DNA of 57,999 bases, taken from assembly GCA_028700185.1 (NCBI GenBank), contig JAQVTF010000004.1:1-57999 (forward strand), in the 5' to 3' direction. Under the pieces are notes generated by a model, which worked only from the letters and a program-made list of their open reading frames with translations, was not told the DNA's origin and did no database searches. The position numbers were made by a program, and so were the translations under genes. This DNA is from Desulfobacteraceae bacterium (GTDB lineage Bacteria > Desulfobacterota > Desulfobacteria > Desulfobacterales > UBA2174). Numbering within the stretch: position 1 is the stretch's first letter; each line of letters opens with the position of its first letter. This document shows, piece by piece, positions 43,771 through 53,954 of this stretch.

Positions 43771-44919
43771 ATGAAACCAAACACCAAATTCCTCCAAGGC
43801 AACGAGGCCTGCGTGGAGGGGGCACTGTACGCCGGGTTGCGGTTTTTCGCCGGCTATCCGATCACGCCTTCCACCGAAATCGCCGAGACCCTTTCGGCGC
43901 GCCTGCCTCAAATCGGCGGCAAGTTCATCCAGATGGAAGACGAGATCGCCTCCATGTGCGCCATCATCGGCGCTTCGCTCACCGGGCACAAGGTGATGAC
44001 CGCCACCAGCGGTCCGGGGTTCTCCCTCAAGCAGGAGGCCCTGGGCTACGCGGTGATGGCGGAAATCCCCTGCGTGGTGGTCAACGTCCAGCGGGGCGGG
44101 CCGTCCACCGGCAATCCCACCCACGTGGCCCAGGGCGACGTGATGCAGGCCCGCTGGGGCACCCACGGCGACCATGCCATCGTGACCCTGACGGCCTCCA
44201 ACCACCAGGACGTGTTCGCCATGACGGTGGAGGCCTTCAACATCGCCGAAACCTATCGCACGCCGGTGATCCTGCTCTTTGACGAAGTGGTGGGCCACAT
44301 GCGCGAAAAGCTCGTCATCCCGGCGCCGGGGGAAATCCCCCTGGTGGAGCGCCTGCGCACCTCGGTGCCCGGCGGGGTGGACTACCACCCGTACCTGCCG
44401 CGGGAAGACGGACGACTGCCCATGAGCGATTTCGGCGGGGTGCACCGTTACAACGTCACCGGTCTGTTTCACGACATGTGGGGTTTCCCCTCCGACAATC
44501 CCGGGGTGGTCCACGGCCTGATGCGCCACCTGGTGGACAAGATCGAGAACAACGCCGGCCAACTGGCCCGCTACAAGGAATTCGAGCTCCAGGACGCCGA
44601 CACCGTCCTGATTTCCTATGGCAGCGCGGCCCGCTCGGCCCTGCACGTGGTGCGCAACCGGCGGGCCCGGGGCGAGAAGCTCGGGTTGCTGGAGCTGCAG
44701 ACCCTCTGGCCTTTTCCGGCGGCCTTGGTGCGCGACCACTGCGCCCGGGCCCGTTCGGTGGTGGTGGTGGAAATGAACACCGGCCAGATCATGCGTGAGG
44801 TCAAAGCCGCCGTCAAGAATCCGGAAAACGTCTTTTTGGCCAACCGCATCGACGGCACGCTGATAACCCCCACCGACATCCGCAACATCCTGCGGCTCAT
44901 TCAGGGAAGAGGAGTCTGA
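43771..44919 (+). CDS. korA: 2-oxoglutarate:ferredoxin oxidoreductase, alpha subunit
   Basis: This 382-residue protein has the alpha-subunit start (FLQGNEACVEGALYAGLRFF, then AGYPITPSTEIAE). TSGPGFSLKQEALGYAV and RGGPSTGNPTHVAQGDVMQA lie in the pyrimidine-binding region. The 'PSTG..T...QGD' sequence is typical of Kor/Vor rather than of pyruvate:ferredoxin oxidoreductase. It decarboxylates a 2-oxoacid to the acyl-CoA with reduced ferredoxin, or runs in reverse. The exact substrate (2-oxoglutarate or a branched-chain oxoacid) is inferred only. Confidence 0.92.
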   Translation: MKPNTKFLQGNEACVEGALYAGLRFFAGYPITPSTEIAETLSARLPQIGGKFIQMEDEIASMCAIIGASLTGHKVMTATSGPGFSLKQEALGYAVMAEIPCVVVNVQRGGPSTGNPTHVAQGDVMQARWGTHGDHAIVTLTASNHQDVFAMTVEAFNIAETYRTPVILLFDEVVGHMREKLVIPAPGEIPLVERLRTSVPGGVDYHPYLPREDGRLPMSDFGGVHRYNVTGLFHDMWGFPSDNPGVVHGLMRHLVDKIENNAGQLARYKEFELQDADTVLISYGSAARSALHVVRNRRARGEKLGLLELQTLWPFPAALVRDHCARARSVVVVEMNTGQIMREVKAAVKNPENVFLANRIDGTLITPTDIRNILRLIQGRGV

Positions 44920-44922
44920 TCC

Positions 44923-45729
44923 ATGGCTGTCAAAGATTTCATCCGCGAACGGTTCTTTCCGCACATCTGGTGCCCCGGCTGCGGCCACGGCATCGTGCTC
45001 AACAGCCTGCTGCGGGCCGTCGAGTCCCTGGGGATGAGCAAGAACGAAATCGTCATGGTCTCGGGGATCGGCTGCTCCAGCCGCATCTCGGGATACCTGG
45101 ATTTTCATACCCTGCACACCATCCACGGCCGGGCCCTGGCCTTTGCCACCGGCGTCAAACTCAGCCGACCGGAGCTCAACCTCATCGTGCCCATGGGCGA
45201 CGGTGATGCCCTGGCCATCGGCGGCAACCATTTCATCCACGCGGCCCGGCGCAACATCGATCTGACGGCCATCGTGATGAACAACCGCATCTACGGCATG
45301 ACCGGCGGACAGTTCTCACCGCTCTCCGGCTGCGGCGTCATGGCCACCACGGCGCCCTTTGCCACCGTGGACCAGAGCTTCGACGTCGCCGAACTGGCCC
45401 GGGCCGCCGGCGCCACCTTCGTGGCGCGATCCACCACCTACCACGTCCAGCAGCTCACCAAGCTGCTGCGCGAGGCCATCCTGCACGAAGGTTTCTCGGT
45501 GGTGGAAGTCCTCACCCAGTGCCCCACCTACTTCGGCCGGCGCAACAAGATGGGCGGCGCGGTGGAAATGATGAAGTGGTTCAAGGACAACACCACCCCG
45601 GTGGGTTCCAAGGCCAAGACGGAAAACCCGGCCCTCATCGAGCGCGGTATTTTCGTGCAGACGGAGCGGCCTGAATACTGCAAGGCCTACGACCAGGTCA
45701 TCGAGCGGGCCCAGAAAGGAAAAAAATAG
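44923..45729 (+). CDS. korB: 2-oxoglutarate:ferredoxin oxidoreductase, beta (TPP-binding) subunit
   Basis: This 268-residue protein has WCPGCGHGIVLNSLLRAV near residue 16. The thiamine diphosphate motif spans GDGDALAIGGNHFIHAARRN to NNRIYGMTGGQ. There is no internal ferredoxin domain, consistent with the separate korD. GAGGAG lies before the ATG, 3 bp after korA. The substrate is the same as for korA. Confidence 0.93.
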   Translation: MAVKDFIRERFFPHIWCPGCGHGIVLNSLLRAVESLGMSKNEIVMVSGIGCSSRISGYLDFHTLHTIHGRALAFATGVKLSRPELNLIVPMGDGDALAIGGNHFIHAARRNIDLTAIVMNNRIYGMTGGQFSPLSGCGVMATTAPFATVDQSFDVAELARAAGATFVARSTTYHVQQLTKLLREAILHEGFSVVEVLTQCPTYFGRRNKMGGAVEMMKWFKDNTTPVGSKAKTENPALIERGIFVQTERPEYCKAYDQVIERAQKGKK

Positions 45730-45731
45730 CC

Positions 45732-46271
45732 ATGGAACGATGCAGACTCGTGTTCTCCGGCTCCGGCGGCCAGGGCGTGATCACCGCCGCCATCCTGCTG
45801 GCCGAGGCGGCGGTGCTGGAAGAAGGGCTCAACGCGGTGCAGGCCCAGGCTTACGGGGCCGCGGCCCGGGGCGGGGCCACGCGCTCGGACGTCATCGTCA
45901 GCGACGAAGAGATCTACTTTCCCAAGGTCAACCAGCCCAACGTGCTGGTCTGCCTGACCCAGGAAGCCTACAACAAGTTCTACCCCATCATCCGGCCCGG
46001 CGGCATGCTCCTCACCGACCCGCGCTACGTGAAGATCGAGCGCAAGGTGGATGCCCGCCAGTGGGAGTTGGAGATGTTTCGCACCGTGATGGACCGCATC
46101 GGCAAGCCCATCGTTTTCAACATCTGCATGCTCGGTGCCGTACTGGGCTTGACGAACCTGCTCAAACCGGAATCGATTCTCAAGGTGCTCGAACGGCGCA
46201 TGCCGGCGGCCTTTCTCGACATGAACCGCCAGGCCCTGGACATCGGCCTGGAACTGGCCCGAGCCGCCTGA
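45732..46271 (+). CDS. korC: 2-oxoglutarate:ferredoxin oxidoreductase, gamma subunit
   Basis: This 179-residue protein has FSGSGGQGVITAAILLAEAA at residues 8-27 and QAQAYGAAARGGATRSDVIV near 40, the gamma-subunit signature that binds CoA. It starts 2 bp after korB with AAAGGA upstream, and it completes korDABC. A strong terminator follows 36 bp on. Confidence 0.93.
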   Translation: MERCRLVFSGSGGQGVITAAILLAEAAVLEEGLNAVQAQAYGAAARGGATRSDVIVSDEEIYFPKVNQPNVLVCLTQEAYNKFYPIIRPGGMLLTDPRYVKIERKVDARQWELEMFRTVMDRIGKPIVFNICMLGAVLGLTNLLKPESILKVLERRMPAAFLDMNRQALDIGLELARAA

Positions 46272-46307
46272 AGCGCCTTTCCGGTCATGGACCAACCCAA
46301 GATCCGG

Positions 46308-46342
46308 ATGCCGGGCGCAACTGTCGCGCCCGGCATTTTTTC
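46308..46342 (+). terminator. Intrinsic terminator after korDABC
   Basis: A perfect 11-bp stem pairs 46308-46318 (ATGCCGGGCGC) with 46326-46336 around a 7-nt loop and is followed by TTTTTT. It separates kor from hemW. Confidence 0.92.
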
Positions 46343-46355
46343 ACTCTGACCGATC

Positions 46356-47510
46356 ATGCCCTCCCCAAAACCGGCCGGCATCTACATTCACCTGCCCTTC
46401 TGTCTGCGCAAGTGCCCGTACTGCGATTTCTACTCCGAAATCGGCACTCCGGATCGTCGGCAATCCTTTCTCGCCGCCTTGCATGGGGAACTGGTTCTGC
46501 GCGCCCGCCGGGATCTTGCCGTCGACAGCATCTACTTCGGCGGCGGCACCCCCTCCCTGTTTACCCCGGCGCAAATCGGCGGCCTCATCGACGGGATCCG
46601 GGCCTCCTTTCGCCTGAGCCCGGACAGTGAAATCACCCTGGAAGCCAACCCCGGCACCGTCAGCCGGGACAAATTGCAAGGCTTTCGCGCCGCCGGCATC
46701 AATCGTCTCAACCTCGGCATCCAGTCCTTCAACGACCGGAATCTGGTTTTTCTCGGCCGGATTCACGACGCGGCCACCGCCCGCCGGGCGCTGACCGCGG
46801 CCCGGGCGGCGGGATTCGAAAATATCGGCCTCGACCTGATCTACGGCCTGCCCGGCCAGGAGCCGGCGAACTGGCGGGCCGATCTCCATGCGGCCCTGGA
46901 AACCGCGCCGTCCCACCTGTCCGGCTATATGCTCACCTACGCGCCCGGCACCCCCCTGGAGGCCGACCGGATCGCGGGTCGAATCCGTCCCCTGTCGGAG
47001 GCGGCGGTGGCCGACCTGTTCGACATCACGGTGGACGTGCTCACCGAAAACGGCTTCGTGCACTACGAGATCGCCAACTTCGCCCGGGCCGGCAACCCGC
47101 CGGCCTGGTCCCGCCACAACCGCAAGTACTGGAACCAGGCGCCGTACCTGGGCTTCGGCCCCGGCGCCCATTCCTATGACGGCCGGGTCCGGTGCTGGAA
47201 CGACGCCGACCTGGACGCCTATCGCCAGGCCCTGGAAAGCGGCCATCCACCGCCGGGAGGCGAGGAGATCCTCACCCGGGAACAGCGCATGATCGAGGCG
47301 CTGTTCCTGGGCCTGCGGCAAACCGCCGGCATCGATATTCAAGAATTCGAAACGCGCTTCGCCGTCCAGTTTGTAGAGCTGTTCGGTCCGGCTCTGACCG
47401 ACCTGGCCGGAATGGGGCTGGCGACGCTGGAGAAGGGATTCTGCCGGCTTACCCGCAGCGGGTTGCTGGTGGCTGATGCCGCGGCGGCCCGCCTGGCCGC
47501 CTGTGACTGA
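46356..47510 (+). CDS. hemW: HemW, heme chaperone / coproporphyrinogen III oxidase-like radical SAM protein
   Basis: This 384-residue protein has C16, C20 and C23 in LPFCLRKCPYCDFYS, the motif shared by HemN and HemW. The length and the start without the HemN-specific N-terminal extension favour HemW, which binds heme and delivers it rather than oxidising coproporphyrinogen. FGGGTPSL and RLNLGIQSFND are further signature segments. The ATG follows the kor terminator by 14 bp, with no clear ribosome site or promoter of its own, so read-through expression is possible. Confidence 0.88.
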   Translation: MPSPKPAGIYIHLPFCLRKCPYCDFYSEIGTPDRRQSFLAALHGELVLRARRDLAVDSIYFGGGTPSLFTPAQIGGLIDGIRASFRLSPDSEITLEANPGTVSRDKLQGFRAAGINRLNLGIQSFNDRNLVFLGRIHDAATARRALTAARAAGFENIGLDLIYGLPGQEPANWRADLHAALETAPSHLSGYMLTYAPGTPLEADRIAGRIRPLSEAAVADLFDITVDVLTENGFVHYEIANFARAGNPPAWSRHNRKYWNQAPYLGFGPGAHSYDGRVRCWNDADLDAYRQALESGHPPPGGEEILTREQRMIEALFLGLRQTAGIDIQEFETRFAVQFVELFGPALTDLAGMGLATLEKGFCRLTRSGLLVADAAAARLAACD

Positions 47511-47533
47511 GAATCTCGGCGACGGTCCGCACT

Positions 47534-48970
47534 TCAGAGATGCCGCAGGCGCATCAGCCAAGTGAAGACCCGTTGGAAGGTCCGGCCGTAAGGGGGATAC
47601 ATGAACGCCACGGCGGTGCGCGGTGCCTGGGTGAAAACCGGGCGCAGCTTGGAAAATTCCAAGAACCCTTCGTAGGCGTGGTACTGGCCCATGCCGCTGC
47701 GGCCCACCCCACCGAAGGGCAGGTCATGCTGAGCCACATGCACGGCGCAGTCGTTGATTCCCACCCCGCCGGACAGGGTCTGCTCGATGACCCGCCGCCG
47801 TACCGTTCGGTCGTTGGTGAACAGGTACAGGGCCAGGGGGTGCGGTCGGGCGTTGATGTCGGCAATCACGTCGTTCAGGCTTCGATACGTCCGGATCGGC
47901 AGCAGCGGTCCGAAGATCTCCTCCTGCATGATGCGCATCTCGTCGGTGACGTTCAGCACCAGGGTCGGCGGAATCTTGCGCAGGTCCGCCACCGGTTCGG
48001 CTTGGGCACCGAGGCAAACGATGCGCGCCCCCTTGGCGCCGGCGTCTTCCAGGGTCTCCATGAGCCGCCGGTAGGCCCTTTGGTCGATGATGGCGGTGTA
48101 ATCGTCGGATTCGATGCGCGGGTAACGGGCGGTCACCAGGCGCCGGGCCTCGGCGACAAAAGCGTCCTCCCGGCCTTCGGGCAAAAAGAGGTAATCCGGC
48201 GCCACGCAGGTCTGGCCGGCGTTGATGAGCTTGGCGTACAGGATCCGGTCCGCCGCCAGGGCCAGGTCGACGTCTCCGGCCACCACGGCGGGCGACTTGC
48301 CGCCCAACTCGAGGGTCACCGGGGTGAGGTGATCCGCCGCGGCGCGCATCACGGCCTGGCCGGAGGCGGGCGAGCCGGTGAAAATCAGGTGATCGAACGG
48401 CAAGGCGGTGAACTCGGTCGCCGGCACCCCGGGCAGAATCGCCACCAATTCCCGCGGCAGCACGGCCTCCACCAGTTCAGCCATCAGCCGGCAGAGGCGC
48501 TGGGCCTTGGTCGCCATCTTGACCATGCACCGGTTGCCGGCCGCCAAGGCGCTGGTCAACGGGCTGAAGGCAAGCTGGAGGGGATAGTTCCACGGCGAGA
48601 TGATCCCCACCACCCCTTTGGGCTGGGGAATCACCCGGTTGCGCGCGCCGGCAAACAGCAGCGAGGTGGGCCGGTGCCGGGGCCGCATCCATTTTTTCAG
48701 GTGCCGGCGGGCATGGGACAGACCGGAAACCGTCGGGAAGACGTCCAACAGCAGGGTCTCCTGGCGGCTGCGCTGGCCGAAGTCGCGGCATACCGCATCG
48801 GCGATGTCGTTCTGGTGGGCGATGAGCAGGCTCTCGATGGCCCCCAGGGCGTCGAGGCGCTCCCGGTATGAAAGAAACGGCCGGGCCAACCGAGCGGCCC
48901 GCTGGCGGTCGAACACCGCTTGGGCCAAGCCCCTCTCATATTCAACCTCGGGCAACGCATCTCGATTCAT
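47534..48970 (-). CDS. Aldehyde dehydrogenase, coniferyl-aldehyde/fatty-aldehyde type
   Basis: This 478-residue protein of the NAD(P)-dependent ALDH superfamily has the catalytic Glu at E221 (LELGGKSP) and nucleophile Cys at C255 (NAGQTCVAPDY). The PWNYP segment and a hydrophobic, Arg-rich C-terminus (PPYGRTFQRVFTWLMRLRHL) place it with the class-3 and coniferyl-aldehyde group, some of which bind membranes. It oxidises long-chain or aromatic aldehydes to acids. AAAGGACC precedes the ATG. It converges with hemW over 23 bp. Confidence 0.88.
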   Translation of the reverse strand: MNRDALPEVEYERGLAQAVFDRQRAARLARPFLSYRERLDALGAIESLLIAHQNDIADAVCRDFGQRSRQETLLLDVFPTVSGLSHARRHLKKWMRPRHRPTSLLFAGARNRVIPQPKGVVGIISPWNYPLQLAFSPLTSALAAGNRCMVKMATKAQRLCRLMAELVEAVLPRELVAILPGVPATEFTALPFDHLIFTGSPASGQAVMRAAADHLTPVTLELGGKSPAVVAGDVDLALAADRILYAKLINAGQTCVAPDYLFLPEGREDAFVAEARRLVTARYPRIESDDYTAIIDQRAYRRLMETLEDAGAKGARIVCLGAQAEPVADLRKIPPTLVLNVTDEMRIMQEEIFGPLLPIRTYRSLNDVIADINARPHPLALYLFTNDRTVRRRVIEQTLSGGVGINDCAVHVAQHDLPFGGVGRSGMGQYHAYEGFLEFSKLRPVFTQAPRTAVAFMYPPYGRTFQRVFTWLMRLRHL

Positions 48971-49238
48971 CGGTGGTCCTTTCTGGCACCGGGCCGGTAT
49001 TGACAATGCTCGGGATTTCTTGCCCTCGCGGTATCTTGATGGGAGCTTTTCAAATTTCTCTTGCACCGGGGGATTTCCCAAGGCGCTTGCCGCAGAAAGC
49101 ATGATAACATCGGCTCGATTCTGGTTGCAAACGGAAGCCGCCTGGCGCATTTTGAAACAATGTGGGGATTCAACCATTTTCCCTCTCTCCCGATGCGGCA
49201 CGCGCAAAAAAGACAACCCCTTCAGGAGCGGTGAAAAA

Positions 49239-50009
49239 ATGCACATCCTCAAAATCATCTCCGGCGGCGGAACCAGCGCCGAGCGAGCGGCGCTGGATGT
49301 TGCCATGGCCCTGGGGATCGATCACGCCGGGGGGCATCTGGATGGCGGACCCGTGGACGGCGACCCGGTTTTGGCCGAAAAGAATGCGCGGACCGCGGAC
49401 GGAACCGTGGTCTTTTCCCAAGGCCCCCCCACCGGGGATGATGCGGTGGCGGCCCCACCGGATCACTGGCACGGCAAGCCCCGCCTGTTTGTCGACTTGA
49501 GTCGGGTTCCCCCCTTGAAGGCTTCCGGCCGGGTCCACCGATGGGTCGCGGCCAAGGGGCTGGGGATTCTGAACGTGACCGGTACCGGGTTCCCCGATGA
49601 TCCCGCCAATTACCCTCTGGTTTATCGGGCGCTATGGGGTTTGCTGGCCCTGGACGCCATTGACGGTGAACCCGCTGCGGCAATCAAACCGTTCCCGCTG
49701 AAAATCCCCGCCCCCAAGATGCTGATCTGGCCGGATACCCTCGAGGAGCTGGTGGATTTCCTGAGCGATGGCCTACCCTTCAGGCAACGGTTCATCATTT
49801 CCCAGATGAATGAAAAACAACTGGCCGGGGTTCATGCCAGTCTCGGCGGATGGATTCAGGAAACCTTCGGATTCGGGCAGGGCAACGACAAGCTGTTGAA
49901 AAGCGTGGAGACTTGGACCTTTCGTGAGACGACCTCCCCCGAAGATGCCACCTGGGTCGTGATCCGGGCCCTGTCTTCGCGGCTCCGCCGGACCCAGCGG
50001 CTCTGTTGA
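49239..50009 (+). CDS. Circularly permuted SLOG (putative molybdenum-carrier-like) protein fused to a DUF6794 domain
   Basis: This 256-residue protein has two parts. Residues ~1-145 look like the circularly permuted YpsA/SLOG family, once called the putative molybdenum carrier family (ISGGGTSAERAALDVAMALG, then ILNVTGTGFPDD). Residues ~165-250 resemble DUF6794 (WPDTLEELVDFLSDGLP, then LGGWIQETFGFGQGNDKLL). SLOG domains bind nucleotides or nucleotide-derived ligands. The start was set at ATG 49239 with AGGAG about 10 nt upstream; the frame is open further upstream without support. No partner genes are clear, and the function is unknown. Confidence 0.72.
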   Translation: MHILKIISGGGTSAERAALDVAMALGIDHAGGHLDGGPVDGDPVLAEKNARTADGTVVFSQGPPTGDDAVAAPPDHWHGKPRLFVDLSRVPPLKASGRVHRWVAAKGLGILNVTGTGFPDDPANYPLVYRALWGLLALDAIDGEPAAAIKPFPLKIPAPKMLIWPDTLEELVDFLSDGLPFRQRFIISQMNEKQLAGVHASLGGWIQETFGFGQGNDKLLKSVETWTFRETTSPEDATWVVIRALSSRLRRTQRLC

Positions 50010-50125
50010 GGGACCTCGCTTCGACGACGGACAATCTCCGGCAGCGCAAATCGCCTTGAACCGTTTCGCGGCTTTCTGTTAGGGTGGCGCCTCGTTTATT
50101 CAAACACCGCACCGGAGGAGTCGCC

Positions 50126-51931
<1,806 letters not shown>

Positions 51932-52277
51932 CGGCAAACGGTAACGGGACCCATGGCGAAGGGGGCCGGCCATCGCTGTCAACGCCTCCCGAAATAGGCG
52001 GTTTGCCGATGCCCCCAGGGAGGATCCCGCGCAGCAGCACAAGCATGGCCACCAGGGGAAAAATGTCGCGCAGAGAGAACTTCGGTTTTCCGTTCTATCT
52101 TTCCCGCGCCATCAATCCATTTTTCAACTCATCGCCATGAAAAGTTCCAGGAAAGATCAAAAAAACGACACGAAGGTGGAGAGGGCCGTTTCCATCTTGA
52201 ATTACGGGTAAGCGCCGGATCGGTTTCATCGGCGCTGACGGCGAGGCGTCGGAGGCAGAGCACCGGCCCCAAAGGGG
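51932..52277. other. Intergenic stretch without recognisable gene
   Basis: This 346 bp lies between the acyl-CoA dehydrogenase and the universal stress protein. An open frame of 70 residues on the plus strand has biased, low-complexity content and no ribosome site. I see no RNA gene; a short GGCCCC/GGGGC stem near 52265-52280 is weak. Confidence 0.4.
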
Positions 52278-52697
52278 CTAGCGAATGATCAGCACCGGGC
52301 AACTGCAGCAGCGTGCCACCCGGGCACTGACGCTGCCCAGCAGAATCCGCTCGCTGGCGCTCAAGCCCCGGCTGCCGATGACAACCAAGTCGAAACTCTC
52401 TCTTCCAACCCTTCGGCAGATCTCCTCGGCGGGCATGCCGATGGCGATATCCGTCCGCACCTTCGCCCTTTCGGTCGGATAGCGCTTCTCCCAGGCCGCG
52501 AGCATTTCCCGCCGCTCCTGGATCAGCTTTTGCCTCAACTCGTCGGTGTGGTCGAAGTTGACGACCACCGGAACCGGCGTAACGACGGTCAGAATCACCA
52601 CTTCCGCGCCGAAGAGGTCCGCCAGCGCCAACCCTTGGCCGAGCGCATGGTCGGAGGGCTCCGAGCCGTCCACGGGAATGAGGATCTTCTGGTACAT
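52278..52697 (-). CDS. Universal stress protein (UspA family)
   Basis: This 139-residue protein opens with MYQKILIPVDGSEPSDHALG. Near the end it has the ATP-binding GSRGLSASERILLGS (G-x2-G-x9-G-S pattern) followed by CCSCPVLIIR, so it should be an ATP-binding type UspA. It is a cytoplasmic stress or energy-status protein. GGAGG precedes the ATG, and the longer open frame upstream is not used. Confidence 0.93.
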   Translation of the reverse strand: MYQKILIPVDGSEPSDHALGQGLALADLFGAEVVILTVVTPVPVVVNFDHTDELRQKLIQERREMLAAWEKRYPTERAKVRTDIAIGMPAEEICRRVGRESFDLVVIGSRGLSASERILLGSVSARVARCCSCPVLIIR

Positions 52698-52910
52698 GGC
52701 GCCACCTCCCGCATCTGAAAAGGCAGGTTGACCGCGGCCCGTGTGGGTCACCGGGCATCTTTTAGGGTCCGTATCAAATTTTACGCTACCTCCGTGTCTT
52801 TCCGGCTGTCAAGCACCGCCGTGGGCCAGCCCCCTTGACATCCGGCCAGCCGGACGGGTAGCGTTGAGGATGCCATCAACTTACCTTCGCTCACCTGAAA
52901 GGCATCCATC

Positions 52911-53954
52911 ATGAAATTCACCATCATTCCCAAGGAAACCGTGCTGCTCAACCCCCTCCAGGAAATGCAGCGGCGCACCGTGACCAGCGAAATCCGTTTC
53001 GACCCCCTGACCGGTCGCAGTTCCCGCATCTGTCATTTCATGAAGCTTCAGTGGCAGAAACCCGACCTGGCCGACCTGGCGGAAAAAACGGCCCCTTTCT
53101 GCCCCTTTTGCCCGGACCGGGTAATGGAGATCACCCCCTGCTTTCCGCCGGAGATCCTCCCCGAGGGGCGCCTGGTGGACGCCGACCGGGTGCTGTTTCC
53201 CAACCTGGCGCCCTACGAGGCCCTGAGCGCCGTGGCCGTGATGGGCGCCGCCCACCACATCCCCATGACGGCCCTGACCCCCGGGACCATTGCCGCCACC
53301 CTGGAGCTCTGCCTGACCTTCTTTCGCCTCCTGGAGCGGATCCACCACCCGGAATCGGTGTATCACCTGGTCAACTGGAACTACATGCCGCCGTCGGGCA
53401 GCTCCATCGTGCATCCCCACCTGCAAGTCTTCGCCGGCAACACCGCCCCGCAACTGCTCAGGGAGGAAATCGCCGCCGCCCGGGCCTACCGCCAGACCCG
53501 CGGCACCGTGTACTGGGATGACCTGGTGGCCGCCGAGCGGGCCGAGGGCAGCCGTTACCTGGGAAAAATCGGACGCACCGAGTGGTTCTGCGCCTTTGCG
53601 CCCATGGGGGTGGCCGGTGACGTGGTGGCGGTGGTGGAGGGCGTGGGCCGCACCCTGGAGCTGACGGGCCGGGACCTGGCGGACCTGGCCCTGGGGCTGA
53701 CCCACGCCATGGCGGTTTACGACGAGATGGGGATTTTCAGCTTCAACATGAATTTTTTCAGCGGCGCGGCGGAAGACGAGGACTTTCGCTTCCACCTGGT
53801 CTTCTCCCCGCGCACCTACTTCAACCAGGCCATCGGCACCCCGGACGTGGGCGCGCTGCAGCACCTGTACCGCGAAGGCATCTGCATGACCTTTCCCGAG
53901 GCGCTGGCCCGGCAGTTGCGGCCGCGGTTCACCGGGATTTCCGCCACCGCTTGA
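52911..53954 (+). CDS. GalT-like HIT-superfamily nucleotidyltransferase
   Basis: This 347-residue protein has CPFC near residue 64, probably a metal site, and SSIVHPHLQVF near residue 164 with the HxHxQ-type motif (H-P-H-L-Q) of galactose-1-phosphate uridylyltransferases. The covalent nucleotidyl-His intermediate would form on the second His. The N-terminal part is not close to true GalT and no galactose genes are nearby, so a different sugar-1-phosphate or nucleotide substrate is likely. Its 3' end overlaps the convergent ATPase gene by 26 bp. GAAAGGC lies before the ATG. Confidence 0.75.
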   Translation: MKFTIIPKETVLLNPLQEMQRRTVTSEIRFDPLTGRSSRICHFMKLQWQKPDLADLAEKTAPFCPFCPDRVMEITPCFPPEILPEGRLVDADRVLFPNLAPYEALSAVAVMGAAHHIPMTALTPGTIAATLELCLTFFRLLERIHHPESVYHLVNWNYMPPSGSSIVHPHLQVFAGNTAPQLLREEIAAARAYRQTRGTVYWDDLVAAERAEGSRYLGKIGRTEWFCAFAPMGVAGDVVAVVEGVGRTLELTGRDLADLALGLTHAMAVYDEMGIFSFNMNFFSGAAEDEDFRFHLVFSPRTYFNQAIGTPDVGALQHLYREGICMTFPEALARQLRPRFTGISATA

